Positions 35,257 to 43,990 of a DNA stretch of 64,000 nt are shown piece by piece (the first letter of the stretch is position 1; each line of letters begins with the position of its first letter). The notes beneath the pieces were generated by a model. That model was not told the origin of the DNA and did not search any database. It saw only the letters and a list, made by a program, of their open reading frames with translations. The DNA comes from Pseudomonas sivasensis (GTDB taxonomy: Bacteria; Pseudomonadota; Gammaproteobacteria; Pseudomonadales; Pseudomonadaceae), in NCBI RefSeq assembly GCF_013778505.1, contig NZ_JAAOWU010000009.1:1-64000 (forward strand). Reading direction: 5' to 3'. Both the position numbers and the translations under genes were made by a program.

Positions 35257-35373
35257 GTGGGAGGGGCGGTGCGACGGTTCGACTTGCTCCCGATAGCAGT
35301 GGATCAGTCAGCTTATGTGTGGCTGACTCGCCGCAATCGGGAGCAAGTCGAACCGTCGCACCGCCCCTCCCAC
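35257..35373. repeat. Long variant REP inverted repeat
   Basis: Same outer and inner sequence as the other REP pairs, but each arm carries an extra block (GCGGTGCGACGGTTCGAC) between GTGGGAGGGG and TTGCTCCCGAT. The two arms remain exactly complementary, giving stems of nearly 40 bp. It follows the DUF3077 relic and precedes the exonuclease gene's end. Confidence 0.85.
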
Positions 35374-35394
35374 ATGTTGAACGGCGTTGTTCTG

Positions 35395-36030
35395 TCAGAA
35401 CCCGCGATGCTTCTTCAAATGCTCATTGATCTTCGCCGCCGGCACTTTCTGCAAAGTGCACAGCAGGTCGTGGGACAGTTCGCGCAAGCCGTGGGTACGC
35501 CGCAGTTCCTGGGCCAGGTGCGCCGTGAGGTTGGCCGCCATTTCCGCATCCGCCAGCGCTCGGTGAGCTTGGCCGGTGTGGGGCAGTTTCGCGTAGGTGT
35601 TGAGGGTGCCGAGCTTGTGGTTTGGTGCCGATGGCATCAGACGACGTGCCAGCAACAGCGAGCAGGCGAATTTCTGCAAACGCGTCCGGCGAATCAACCC
35701 CAGCTCGTAATCCCAGAACTTCTGGTCGAACGCGGCGTTATGCGCCATCAAGGGCGTGGTTCCGACGAATTCGTTGACCTCATTCATCACCCGCTCGGCC
35801 GGCGGGGCGCTGCGCAGCATGGCGTTGCTGATGCCGGTGAGTTGCTCGATAAAGCCCGGTACGCGCACACCTGCGTTCATCAGGCTCTGGTAGCGGTCCA
35901 CGATCTGGCCACGTTCGAGGATAACCACCGCGATTTCCGTGGCCCGGCAGTGGCTGCTCGGGGTGATGCCGGTGGTTTCAAAGTCGATGACCGCTATACG
36001 TTCCAAACCTGTTCCAACTCCGTCTAACAA
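35395..36030 (-). CDS. DEDDh 3'-5' exonuclease, DnaQ/epsilon-like
   Basis: The protein has up to 211 residues. Exo I is VIDFETTGITP, Exo II MAHNAAFDQKFWDYEL and Exo III GQAHRALADAEMAANL with the catalytic His. It is not the replicative DnaQ; it belongs to the short 3'-5' exonuclease group of pseudomonads. The start is uncertain. TTG 36030 gives the longest form, and a TTG at 36006 (LERIAVIDFETTG) preceded by GGAACAGG is equally plausible. It lies 18 bp downstream of the NYN-domain gene, so the two are probably cotranscribed. Confidence 0.85.
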   Translation of the reverse strand: MLDGVGTGLERIAVIDFETTGITPSSHCRATEIAVVILERGQIVDRYQSLMNAGVRVPGFIEQLTGISNAMLRSAPPAERVMNEVNEFVGTTPLMAHNAAFDQKFWDYELGLIRRTRLQKFACSLLLARRLMPSAPNHKLGTLNTYAKLPHTGQAHRALADAEMAANLTAHLAQELRRTHGLRELSHDLLCTLQKVPAAKINEHLKKHRGF

Positions 36031-36048
36031 TTGATTGAGCCGCGGCGC

Positions 36049-36525
36049 TTATTTGAGCAGCAGCGCGCCTTCGATCGGCACGTAGCGGCTGGCGGCGCGT
36101 ATCAGTGAGTTGGCCGTCAGCCCGGGCACGCCGTAGGCCACGGCTTCAACCCCATGCTTTTGAATGATGCGTTCGAGCAGCATGTCGAAATCCCCGTCAC
36201 CGGAGGCCAGTACCACTTCGTCGACGTGGTCGGCGGCGTCCATGATGTCGAGGGTGATGCCCACGTCCCAGTCGCCCTTGGCCGAGCCGTCACTGCGTTG
36301 GATGTACGGTTTGAGTTTTACCGTAAACCCCAGGTTGCGCAGGATCTGCTGGAATTGCTGCTGCTTGCTGTCGCCACGGTCGATGGCATAGGCGTACGCC
36401 TCGACGATCTGCCCGCGGGAGCTGATGTCTGCCCACAGGGCGGCGTAGTTGAAGTGGCAGCCATACGCCTGGCGGACGGTGTAGTAGAGGTTTTGTACAT
36501 CGGCGAACACTGCAATTTTCTTCAC
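36049..36525 (-). CDS. NYN-domain (LabA/DUF88-like) protein
   Basis: Predicted PIN-like metal-dependent RNase. It has 158 residues. The acidic motifs are complete: AVFADVQNLYY (Asp and Asn), KGDWDVGITLDIMDAA, and VLASGDGDFDMLL. It lacks the OST-HTH or LOTUS extension seen in longer relatives. Immediately upstream of the DEDDh exonuclease gene, it forms a nuclease pair. Confidence 0.88.
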   Translation of the reverse strand: MKKIAVFADVQNLYYTVRQAYGCHFNYAALWADISSRGQIVEAYAYAIDRGDSKQQQFQQILRNLGFTVKLKPYIQRSDGSAKGDWDVGITLDIMDAADHVDEVVLASGDGDFDMLLERIIQKHGVEAVAYGVPGLTANSLIRAASRYVPIEGALLLK

Positions 36526-36642
36526 CGCACTTCCTCATGACAGCCAGGCGCCTGGGCCCGGAAAGGGTGCCAGTATGCCAGCCGCGAGAAAGTTTCCGGA
36601 AAAAATCAGACCGGGACGCCGCAGCGCCCCGGACCGGGAGTG

Positions 36643-37392
36643 TCAGACGAAGGAGTCGTCGTCGCCAAAGGAGGAGGAATCGTCGGAATAATCGCTGTCG
36701 GCGAAGCTGTCCGAGTTATTGCCGCCCCAGTTGTCATTGCCGGCGAACTTCTGGTCGTCATTGCCCCAGTTGCCGTTGTCACTGGCGGGCGCCGGCTCTT
36801 CACGGATTATTTCTTCCACGACCTGCGGCTGTTGCGAATTGTGATTGAACAGGCTGCTGATGCCTTCTGCCAGCAACACACCACCGGCCACGCCAGCGGC
36901 GGTTTTCATCGCGCCACCGAGAAAGCCGCTGCCCATGGGCGCGGCGGCGGGTGGTTGTTGTGGTTGTTGATAGTTTTGCTGCGGCGCGGACTGGCCGCCG
37001 AACGAAGGCCGCGCTGGCTCGCGCCAGCCACCGCCCGAATTGCCCGGAGCGCTCGACGCCGGTTGCGCGTCACGGGAACCGCCGCCGCCAAAGATGCTCG
37101 ACAGGAAACCACCGCTGCTCGCCGGGGCCGGTTGCGCGGACTTGGCCCGCTGCAACTCATCCTGCAATTGCTGGATCTGCTGCGCCTGTTGCTTGTTCTG
37201 CGCGTCGAGACTCTTGAGCGCGTGTTCCTGCACCAGGATCGACTGCGTCATGTAGTACCCGGCGGCCGGTTGGCGAGTCATGTGCTCCTTGATCCGCGCT
37301 TCGGCCTGGGCGTCGCGGGGGGCTGAGTCCGTTTCGGCTTGCTGCAACCGTGAAAACAGTCCATCGATCAGGGTTTGCTCTTCGCTGTTCAT
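36643..37392 (-). CDS. DUF2076 family protein
   Basis: The protein has 249 residues. The N-terminal domain (MNSEEQTLIDGLFSRLQQAETDSAPRDAQAEARIKEHMTRQPAAGYYMTQSILVQEHAL) defines DUF2076. A Gln-rich coiled coil follows (KQQAQQIQQLQDELQRAK), then a low-complexity Gly/Pro/Gln linker, a glycine-rich hydrophobic segment (GFLGGAMKTAAGVAGGVLLAEGI) and an acidic Ser/Asp-rich tail. The function is unknown. Divergent from the yciC-like gene. Confidence 0.88.
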   Translation of the reverse strand: MNSEEQTLIDGLFSRLQQAETDSAPRDAQAEARIKEHMTRQPAAGYYMTQSILVQEHALKSLDAQNKQQAQQIQQLQDELQRAKSAQPAPASSGGFLSSIFGGGGSRDAQPASSAPGNSGGGWREPARPSFGGQSAPQQNYQQPQQPPAAAPMGSGFLGGAMKTAAGVAGGVLLAEGISSLFNHNSQQPQVVEEIIREEPAPASDNGNWGNDDQKFAGNDNWGGNNSDSFADSDYSDDSSSFGDDDSFV

Positions 37393-37563
37393 GGCGACCT
37401 CGTTAGATTGCCGGTAGAAATTCTGGTCCCGCCTGTGATCAGGTCAGGTGCCTTCCAGTTATGGGGGTGTTACGAGTTGTTTCAATGGTCTTTACTCAAG
37501 GTTTACGTTTGTGACCCTCTGACCGTGATCGGTTAAAGTGTCGCCCTTGTTTCCAGGCCTGCG

Positions 37564-38232
37564 ATGAACCTGATGAATCCGTTAGACGTATTGCGCGACT
37601 CCCTCCGTTTTACCCGCAGCAACCTGGGCGCGATCGTCCAGTTATGCCTGCCGCTGGTGATTCTCGAAGCCTTGCTGCAACAGATACTGGACCACACGCT
37701 GGGCGCGGATGCGTTTCCCGGTTACAGCGTAGTGGTGGGCTTATTGGTGTACCCGCTGTACACCGGCGCCTTGATTCTGTTCCTCGACGCGCGCACCCGT
37801 GGTGAGTCCCCGCGCACCAAGGATGTCTGGGCCATGTCGCTGGCTCTATGGCCGCGCTTCGCCCTGCTGACGGCCATGAGCACCCTGTTGATCCTGCTGG
37901 GCCTGTCGCTGTATTTCCTGCCTGGCCTGTGGCTGATGGTGGTGCTGGCGTTTGCCGAGTACCTGCTGGTGCTGCGCGGCATGCCGGCGCTGGAGGCGAT
38001 GAAGGAAAGTTTCCGTCTGACCCGTGGGCATTTCTGGCGGATCCTGGTGTGCCTGCTGTGCGTCATGACCCCGCTGTGGTTGCTCAAAGGCGCCAGCCTC
38101 GCGGCGTATCCCAACCCTGCGCCGCTGCTGGGGCTGTTGATGGACAGTGCCCACAGCTTCCTACAGTTGTTCACCAGCGTGGTGCTGTTCCGTTTATTCA
38201 TGCTGATCGGTGGCGATGCCGACGCGCGGTGA
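37564..38232 (+). CDS. YciC/UPF0259-like inner-membrane protein
   Basis: The protein has 222 residues and about five or six hydrophobic segments. It starts MNLMNPLDVLRDSLRFTRSNLGAIVQLCLPLVILEALLQQIL and contains KESFRLTRGHFWRILVCLL. Both are typical of the YciC family, whose role is unknown. A second in-frame ATG lies three codons in. It is 40 bp before the EEP phosphatase gene on the same strand. Confidence 0.82.
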   Translation: MNLMNPLDVLRDSLRFTRSNLGAIVQLCLPLVILEALLQQILDHTLGADAFPGYSVVVGLLVYPLYTGALILFLDARTRGESPRTKDVWAMSLALWPRFALLTAMSTLLILLGLSLYFLPGLWLMVVLAFAEYLLVLRGMPALEAMKESFRLTRGHFWRILVCLLCVMTPLWLLKGASLAAYPNPAPLLGLLMDSAHSFLQLFTSVVLFRLFMLIGGDADAR

Positions 38233-38272
38233 TATGCTCCGTGCCATTCCTGAAACGCTATAAGCCGAGCCG

Positions 38273-39361
38273 ATGACCCGTTTATTGCGCATCACCTTGC
38301 TGGGCCTGCTGATCATCGCAGGCGTGCTCACCGCCCTGATCTACAGCCTGACCTGGCGCCCCGCGCCTAAGGAAACCTTGCCGGTGAGCTGCGTTGCGCC
38401 CCGCGCGCCGACGCTGCTGCCAGGGCAGGCGCTCAAGGTTATGACGTGGAACGTGCAATACCTGGCCGGCAAGAACTACGTGTTCTGGTACGACACCCCC
38501 GACGGCAGCGGCCCGGACGACCGCCCCACCGTGGAAGACATGGCTGTGAGCCTGGATGAAGTGGCGCGGGTGATTCGCGACGAACAGCCCGACATCCTGC
38601 TGTTGCAGGAACTCGACGAAAACGCCAAGCCCTCCCATTACCAGGACCAACTTGCCTTGTTGCAGGAGCGCCTGGTCGACCTCTATCCATGCAGCGCCCA
38701 GGCCTTCGACTGGAAGGCCGACTTTGTGCCCGACCTGCATATCTTCGGCAGCGTCGGTCGAAAACTCGCGACCCTCAGCCGCTACCAGATCGAACACGCC
38801 GAGCGCCTGCAATTGCCGGTGCCGGACGCCAACTTCATCAGTCGCCAATTCCAGCCCAAGCCAGCGTTGCTGTTGACCTACCTGCCACTGAGCGACGGCG
38901 GCCAACTGGCCGTCCTCAACACCCGCCTGGACGGCGACGCGCCGGGGCGCAGTGCCGTACAGGAGCAAGTGCAAGCCACGGTAAAGTTACTGGATAAATT
39001 TGAAGGCCGTGGCACGCCCTGGCTGATCGGCGGTGATTTCAACCTGCTGCCACTGGGGCAATTCCTGCGTTTGGATGCGGGTAAGCGCGGGCAGTATTCG
39101 CCGGACAGTGAGCTGCATCTGTTGTGGGATAAGTACCCGATGATCCCGAGCAACAGCCAATCCAGCGGGATTGATCGTGAGAAATGGCTGACGCACTTTC
39201 CCAATGACCCGAGCATCGATGGCCCGGATCGCACCCTGGATTACCTGTTCTACAGCCCAAGGATCAAGCGAGTGGAGGCCAAGGTGCGGCAGGAGGATAC
39301 GTTGCGTATTTCCAACCATTTGCCGGTGATTGCGCGCTTCCTGCTGCCCGCTGCGCAATAA
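38273..39361 (+). CDS. Membrane-anchored endonuclease/exonuclease/phosphatase family protein
   Basis: The protein has 362 residues. One N-terminal membrane anchor (LLRITLLGLLIIAGVLTALIYSL) precedes an EEP-fold catalytic domain. Motifs are KVMTWNVQYLAG, DILLLQELDE with the metal-binding Glu, LIGGDFNLLPLGQ, and a C-terminal RTLDYLFYSPRI plus SNHLPVIARF with the catalytic His. These features fit a periplasmic phosphodiesterase or phospholipase-like enzyme rather than a DNA nuclease. The substrate is unknown. Confidence 0.85.
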   Translation: MTRLLRITLLGLLIIAGVLTALIYSLTWRPAPKETLPVSCVAPRAPTLLPGQALKVMTWNVQYLAGKNYVFWYDTPDGSGPDDRPTVEDMAVSLDEVARVIRDEQPDILLLQELDENAKPSHYQDQLALLQERLVDLYPCSAQAFDWKADFVPDLHIFGSVGRKLATLSRYQIEHAERLQLPVPDANFISRQFQPKPALLLTYLPLSDGGQLAVLNTRLDGDAPGRSAVQEQVQATVKLLDKFEGRGTPWLIGGDFNLLPLGQFLRLDAGKRGQYSPDSELHLLWDKYPMIPSNSQSSGIDREKWLTHFPNDPSIDGPDRTLDYLFYSPRIKRVEAKVRQEDTLRISNHLPVIARFLLPAAQ

Positions 39362-39379
39362 CAGACACACAAAACTAAT

Positions 39380-39466
39380 GTGGGAGGGGGCTTGCCCCCG
39401 ATAGCGGCGTGTCAGTCAACTTATCGGTAACTGGCCCACAGTCATCGAGGGCAAGCACCCTCCCAC
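39380..39466. repeat. REP inverted pair, right arm degenerate
   Basis: The left arm is intact (GTGGGAGGGGGCTTGCCCCC). The right arm has substitutions (GAGGGCAAGCACCCTCCCAC). It is the last REP element of the window; none is seen in the island to its right. Confidence 0.85.
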
Positions 39467-39485
39467 ATTTGGATCTCTATCACGC

Positions 39486-41618
39486 TTACTTTCGGGGTTT
39501 GATCCGCGCGGTCGGCTCTGCGATCAACGGATCATCTGGCCAATAGTGCTTGGGATACCTGCCTTTCAAATCCTTCTTCACCTCGGCGTACGTACTGCGC
39601 CAGAAGTTCGCCAGATCCTGCGTCACCTGCACCGGCCGCCGCGCCGGGGACAATAGGTGCAACTTCACCACCTGACGCCCGCCCGCAATCCTTGGCGTAT
39701 CCGCCAGCCCGAACAATTCCTGCAAGCGCACCGCCAGGATCGGCGGTTGTTCGCTGTAATCCAACCGCACCGATGACCCCGATGGCACCTTCACATGCTG
39801 CGGCGCCAGCTCGTCCAGGCGCTGGGGCAGCGGCCAGGGTAAGAGGTTGTGCAGGTAGCTGGAGATATCCAGGTTGGCGAAATGGCTCAGGCGCGAGACC
39901 TTGCCCAAGTAGGGCATCAGCCAGTGCTCCAGGTCGGCGAGCAAGGCGCTGTCGCTGATGTCGGGCCAGTGGCTGATTTTGCCGACGTCCAGTTGGCGCA
40001 GCAGCATGACGCGGGACTGCCATTGGCGCAGCTCAGGCGTCCACGGCAACAACTCCAGGCCTTTGCGCCGCACCAGATTGACCAGCGCCTGGCTGCGTGC
40101 GTTTTCGTCGAGACCGGTGAGAGGTTCGCGGCTGAGCACCAGTTCGCCGACTTTGCGCTGGCGCTCGGCACGCAGCACGCCTTCGCGTTCGTCCCAATCC
40201 AGCTGGTCGACGTTGCGCACTTGCTCGGCGAGTACCGAGTCGAACAGTGCCGGATCAAAATCCGCCGCCAAGTAGATGCGTTCTTCGCGCTGGCCCTGGC
40301 GGCTGCCAAGGTCGGCGATGACCAGCCAGGGTTGTTTCATCAGGCTGTCGGCTTCGGCGAACAGCGCCGCGCGGCCGTTGGCCAGGCGGTATTCGGCACC
40401 GCCGGGGCGACGTTGCTGGGCGACACGGTCCGGGTAGGCCAGCGCCAGCAACGCACCGAGCCAGCGCGGGTGATCGGGGTCGGGCACCGGTTGGGTCGCC
40501 TGGCCTCTTAAATAGCTGCGATATTGCCGCGCCAATTGCTTGGCCCGCTGCACACCGCCTTGGGTTCCGCGCGCCCGCTCTTCGCCGGACAGCAGGGCCA
40601 GACGACTGTGCAAATCCGCGCCGCCACCGCGCAAGATATCGCGCTCACCCAGCAAGGCGGCGACATCACAGGCGGTGGCCGCCAACCCCAAGTCCTGCCC
40701 GCGCAACAGCAAGTGGGCAATGCGCGGATGGGCCGGCAGCTCGGCCATTTTCTGGCCGTGGGCGGTGAGTGTGTCTTCGTTCAATGCACCGAGGCGTTGC
40801 AACAAATCCTGGGCCTGGGCATACGCGGCGGTCGGCGGCAGATCCAGCCACACCAGTTGCGTGGGAGTGACGCCCCAGCGCGCCAGCTGCAAGGCGAGGC
40901 CGGCGAGGTCGGCCGCAAGGATTTCCGCACTGCCATACGCGGCCAGCCCTTCATGCTGGTCTTCGGACCACAACCGATAACACACCCCCGGTTCCAAGCG
41001 CCCTGCCCGACCGGCGCGCTGGGTGGCGCTGGCGCGGGAGATACGCTGGGTGTCGAGGCGGGTCATGCCGCTGCCGGGGTCGAAACGCGGCACGCGCGCC
41101 AACCCGGCGTCGATCACCACGCGTACGCCGTTGATGGTCAGGCTGGTCTCGGCGATGTTGGTAGCCAGTACGACTTTGCGTTTACCAGCGGGTGCCGGGT
41201 CGATGGCGGCGCGTTGGGCATTCAGGTCCAGCTCGCCATGCAGGGGGCACAACAGCACATCAGGGCGATCACCCAGCGCGTCGACCAGTTGCTGGTGGAC
41301 CCGCCGAATCTCGGCTTGCCCCGGCAGAAACACCAACACGCTGCCGGTCTCGTCATGCACGGCTTCGAGGATAGTCTGCACCACACGCGGCTCGATAAAT
41401 TCACCGGCCTGGTACGGCCGGCCCCAGCGCATCTGCACCGGGAACATGCGCCCTTCACTGCGCAGAATCGGCGCGTCATCCAGCAGGCTGGCCAGGCGCT
41501 CGCCTTCAAGGGTCGCAGACATCAGCAGGATTTTCAGCGGTTGCTCGTCGCGAAACAACTCGCGGCCGTTGAGGCTCAAGGCCAGCGCCAGGTCGGCGTC
41601 GAGGCTGCGTTGGGGCAC
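39486..41618 (-). pseudogene. hrpB: ATP-dependent helicase HrpB, N-terminus removed by island insertion
   Basis: The frame codes for 710 residues homologous to HrpB from the codons of the HERSLDADLAL motif onward: MSATLEGERL (motif III), VLATNIAETSLTINGVRVVIDAG, QRAGRAGRLEPGVCYRL and the HrpB-specific C-terminal domain. HrpB normally has about 800-850 residues. The missing part holds Walker A and the DExH box, so no ATPase function can remain. The open frame starts with an accidental GTG in island DNA (41618). The break lies at about 41612, where CGC AGC CTC GAC is still hrpB and the bases before it are not. Confidence 0.9.
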
Positions 41619-41637
41619 TTGACCGATTGCACATACC

Positions 41638-41707
41638 TGTCAAAATCTACAAAACGCCTTAAAAACAGACACTTAAGGCACACCAAGCCGAGAAAATCAT
41701 TTTGACA
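41638..41707. repeat. Nested inverted repeats at the island's left end
   Basis: TGTCAAAAT (41638-41646) is repeated inverted at 41699-41707. Inside, GCCTTAA (41656-41662) pairs with TTAAGGC (41673-41679). The outer right arm overlaps the TTG start of the first recombinase gene. Plausible binding sites for recombinase or autoregulation at the attachment end. Confidence 0.6.
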
Positions 41708-43990
41708 ATCATCAGAAAAACCGCACCTCTAGCCAACTATCCTTTCAGAGTGCTGTCGCCCGAGGTAGTGGCGCTGATGGAGCGAGCGGCGAAGGATTTT
41801 CCAAGCATCCCGTCAGTGATTCCGATCAAGCTATTCGAGTGCTATTGCGATCTCATGGGCGCAAAGGTCTCGTATCTCACGCTTTCTAGCCCGTCGTACT
41901 TTAAGCTGGCTAGAGGCTTCCTGGGGGCGCTGAGGAGCACCTCCTTTCTCGACAACGATCCGACTTCACGTCAATCGTTTGTTCGCTTGTTCGCGGGTAT
42001 GCATAACGTCATGCGGGCAGAAGTTCCGGCTATGGAAGAGCTGCGGGCTGATCCGGCAAGCATGCGGGATAACGTATCCCTGTGGGACGAATGCCGCTCG
42101 GAACTGAATGAAGAAAGCCTCCGGTATTGGAATGGCTGGGGAGTCACATCTCCGAAGGGTCGAGAATACTTTCTCAGCCTCCCCTGCCTGTGGTTGAGCC
42201 ACGGCAAAGACTTCACTGAGGACTTCTACAACCATTGGGTACTTTTTTTTAAGAAGCAGGCCCGCCCTGCGTACACAGAGGTGAACAAAATGGCGAAATT
42301 CCTTGCGGAGCATCGCGAGGATTGGCCCGCTGTAACCTTCCAGCACCCTCAAATGATCAAGGCGTTCTTCCTAGCTTTCATGAAGGATTTTTTCCTCAAG
42401 GCTCATGAAGAAAAAAAGAACATTAATGGCCAGATCAAAAGCTGGAGGCGGTTTATCGCCAACTGTGAGGAAATTTTCGTCGAAACCGGCGTTTGGGCCT
42501 TGCCGTACCAAGGTGGACTTCCTAAGCCGCTGGAGAGGCCAGATCTAGGCTTGGGCACAAGGAAAAAAACTCGTGAGGACGGTGTGGTTGTGCATGAAAA
42601 GCTGATCACGCCTGTACCACTTCACGTTACAGATGAAGAGGCGATTGAGATCATCTTCCATAACATCGAGACAGATGTTTCGGTTATTAAACTTTGGGCG
42701 ACAGAGCAATGTCGGCAGCTTCTCTCGAAGGTTAGGGAGCGCAAGGCAATGGCCAAAATGGGCCGGCCTATCGTCAGGGGTGGTTCCTTGAAATCGATTG
42801 AGCAGCTCGGTATAGAAAACATCTGTGCGACCTTTGAAGCTGATGGTTTTCGAGCCGAGAGAAACTATCTGAACTCTCATTTTGGCAACGGCAACCTAGT
42901 GAGGGTTTCTGGTTTACTCGGCTTGCCGACTGCCGACAAGCTCTATCCATATCAATGCCTGCTGGTAACCGAGCACCCGGAAATTACCCACGGCTTTCTT
43001 GATAAGCTCATGCTCCTTGATGACAACGGGGATTCGATTGGCTACATCAAGGATGACAGCGGGGCCAAACTCATTGGGTTTAAGGATCGTAGGGGCAAGA
43101 AACTAAGCGAGCAGGTTATTCAGTTGACGGCTCAATCCCAGCAGTGGATCGAAGAAATTCTCGAGATTACCGAGCCGTTGAGAGAAGCGCTGCGGCTAGC
43201 GGGAAAGCCTGCGTTCAAGGAACTGTTTATCACTTGTGGATACGGTTTTTCGACGCCGAGTAGCGTCACTCAACCCGCATGGAATCGCTCCAAATTCAAT
43301 TCGATGCCCAAATCGCTCGACGTGCTTCTCAACCAGTTCGCCCCCTATCAGCACATGCTGCAATGTGACCTGCGCCAGTTTCTGGAACGGGTAACGCTTA
43401 CTTCGATTCGGTCATCCTGTGGCGTGATGGTCTATCTACGAACAAAAAGCGTTACTGAAATGGCCAAAGCCCTGGGTCACGTTCGTTACGATGCGGTACT
43501 GCTTCGCCGGTATCTCCCAGAGGCAATCCTGTCTTTCTTCCAAACACGTTGGATCCGAATATTCCAGCGCAGCTTCATCTGCGAAGCGATGAAAGACAGC
43601 CCTTATTTGCTCGAAGCAACGGATTTTTCGAGCATGGATGAACTTCACGGATTCCTGAAAAACCATGCGTTGAAAGATATCCCGAGTCACCTAAGGAACC
43701 CGGAAAACAAGCCTAGCGCTGAGCAAATCGAGTCTCGCAGTAGCCAGGTTTACATTTCCATTGATGTAGGAATCATGACCGCCCTGCTTTCCTTGGAGGC
43801 CGCCGTCGCTAGCTCTGAAAAAGCCCATGAGGTATGTGGCAAAGCTAAGTATTGGGCAGATGTATCTAAAGCCGTCAGCGACGAAATCGTACGAGGCAAC
43901 GATTCCCTGCTTAAAGAACACCTCAACGTAGCCAGAGCTCATTGCAACCCGTCTCGCATGGAGAACATTATTTATGTCGCTGCCGCCTGA
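41702..43990 (+). CDS. Large tyrosine recombinase-like integrase, 762 aa
   Basis: First gene of the recombination block. The C-terminal third shows a divergent tyrosine-recombinase core: LTSIRSSCGVMVYLRTKSV replaces the usual HxxR helix (Thr/Ser at the His position), and ALGHVRYDAVLLRRYLPE gives the GH motif and candidate nucleophile Tyr (about residue 607). FKDRRGKKLSEQVIQL could be the beta-hairpin lysine region. The N-terminal 400 residues are alpha-helical and not recognised. The start is TTG 41702 within an inverted repeat; no ATG start fits better. It overlaps the next gene by 17 bp. Confidence 0.75.
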   Translation: MTIIRKTAPLANYPFRVLSPEVVALMERAAKDFPSIPSVIPIKLFECYCDLMGAKVSYLTLSSPSYFKLARGFLGALRSTSFLDNDPTSRQSFVRLFAGMHNVMRAEVPAMEELRADPASMRDNVSLWDECRSELNEESLRYWNGWGVTSPKGREYFLSLPCLWLSHGKDFTEDFYNHWVLFFKKQARPAYTEVNKMAKFLAEHREDWPAVTFQHPQMIKAFFLAFMKDFFLKAHEEKKNINGQIKSWRRFIANCEEIFVETGVWALPYQGGLPKPLERPDLGLGTRKKTREDGVVVHEKLITPVPLHVTDEEAIEIIFHNIETDVSVIKLWATEQCRQLLSKVRERKAMAKMGRPIVRGGSLKSIEQLGIENICATFEADGFRAERNYLNSHFGNGNLVRVSGLLGLPTADKLYPYQCLLVTEHPEITHGFLDKLMLLDDNGDSIGYIKDDSGAKLIGFKDRRGKKLSEQVIQLTAQSQQWIEEILEITEPLREALRLAGKPAFKELFITCGYGFSTPSSVTQPAWNRSKFNSMPKSLDVLLNQFAPYQHMLQCDLRQFLERVTLTSIRSSCGVMVYLRTKSVTEMAKALGHVRYDAVLLRRYLPEAILSFFQTRWIRIFQRSFICEAMKDSPYLLEATDFSSMDELHGFLKNHALKDIPSHLRNPENKPSAEQIESRSSQVYISIDVGIMTALLSLEAAVASSEKAHEVCGKAKYWADVSKAVSDEIVRGNDSLLKEHLNVARAHCNPSRMENIIYVAAA

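Noticed and set aside
35071..36027. 318-aa plus-strand frame
   Set aside because: The first part is the DUF3077 relic. The rest runs through a REP repeat and antisense to the exonuclease gene, so it is not one gene.
24..39466. REP elements as possible CRISPR arrays
   Set aside because: They are isolated inverted pairs at gene ends, not regularly spaced direct repeats with unique spacers.
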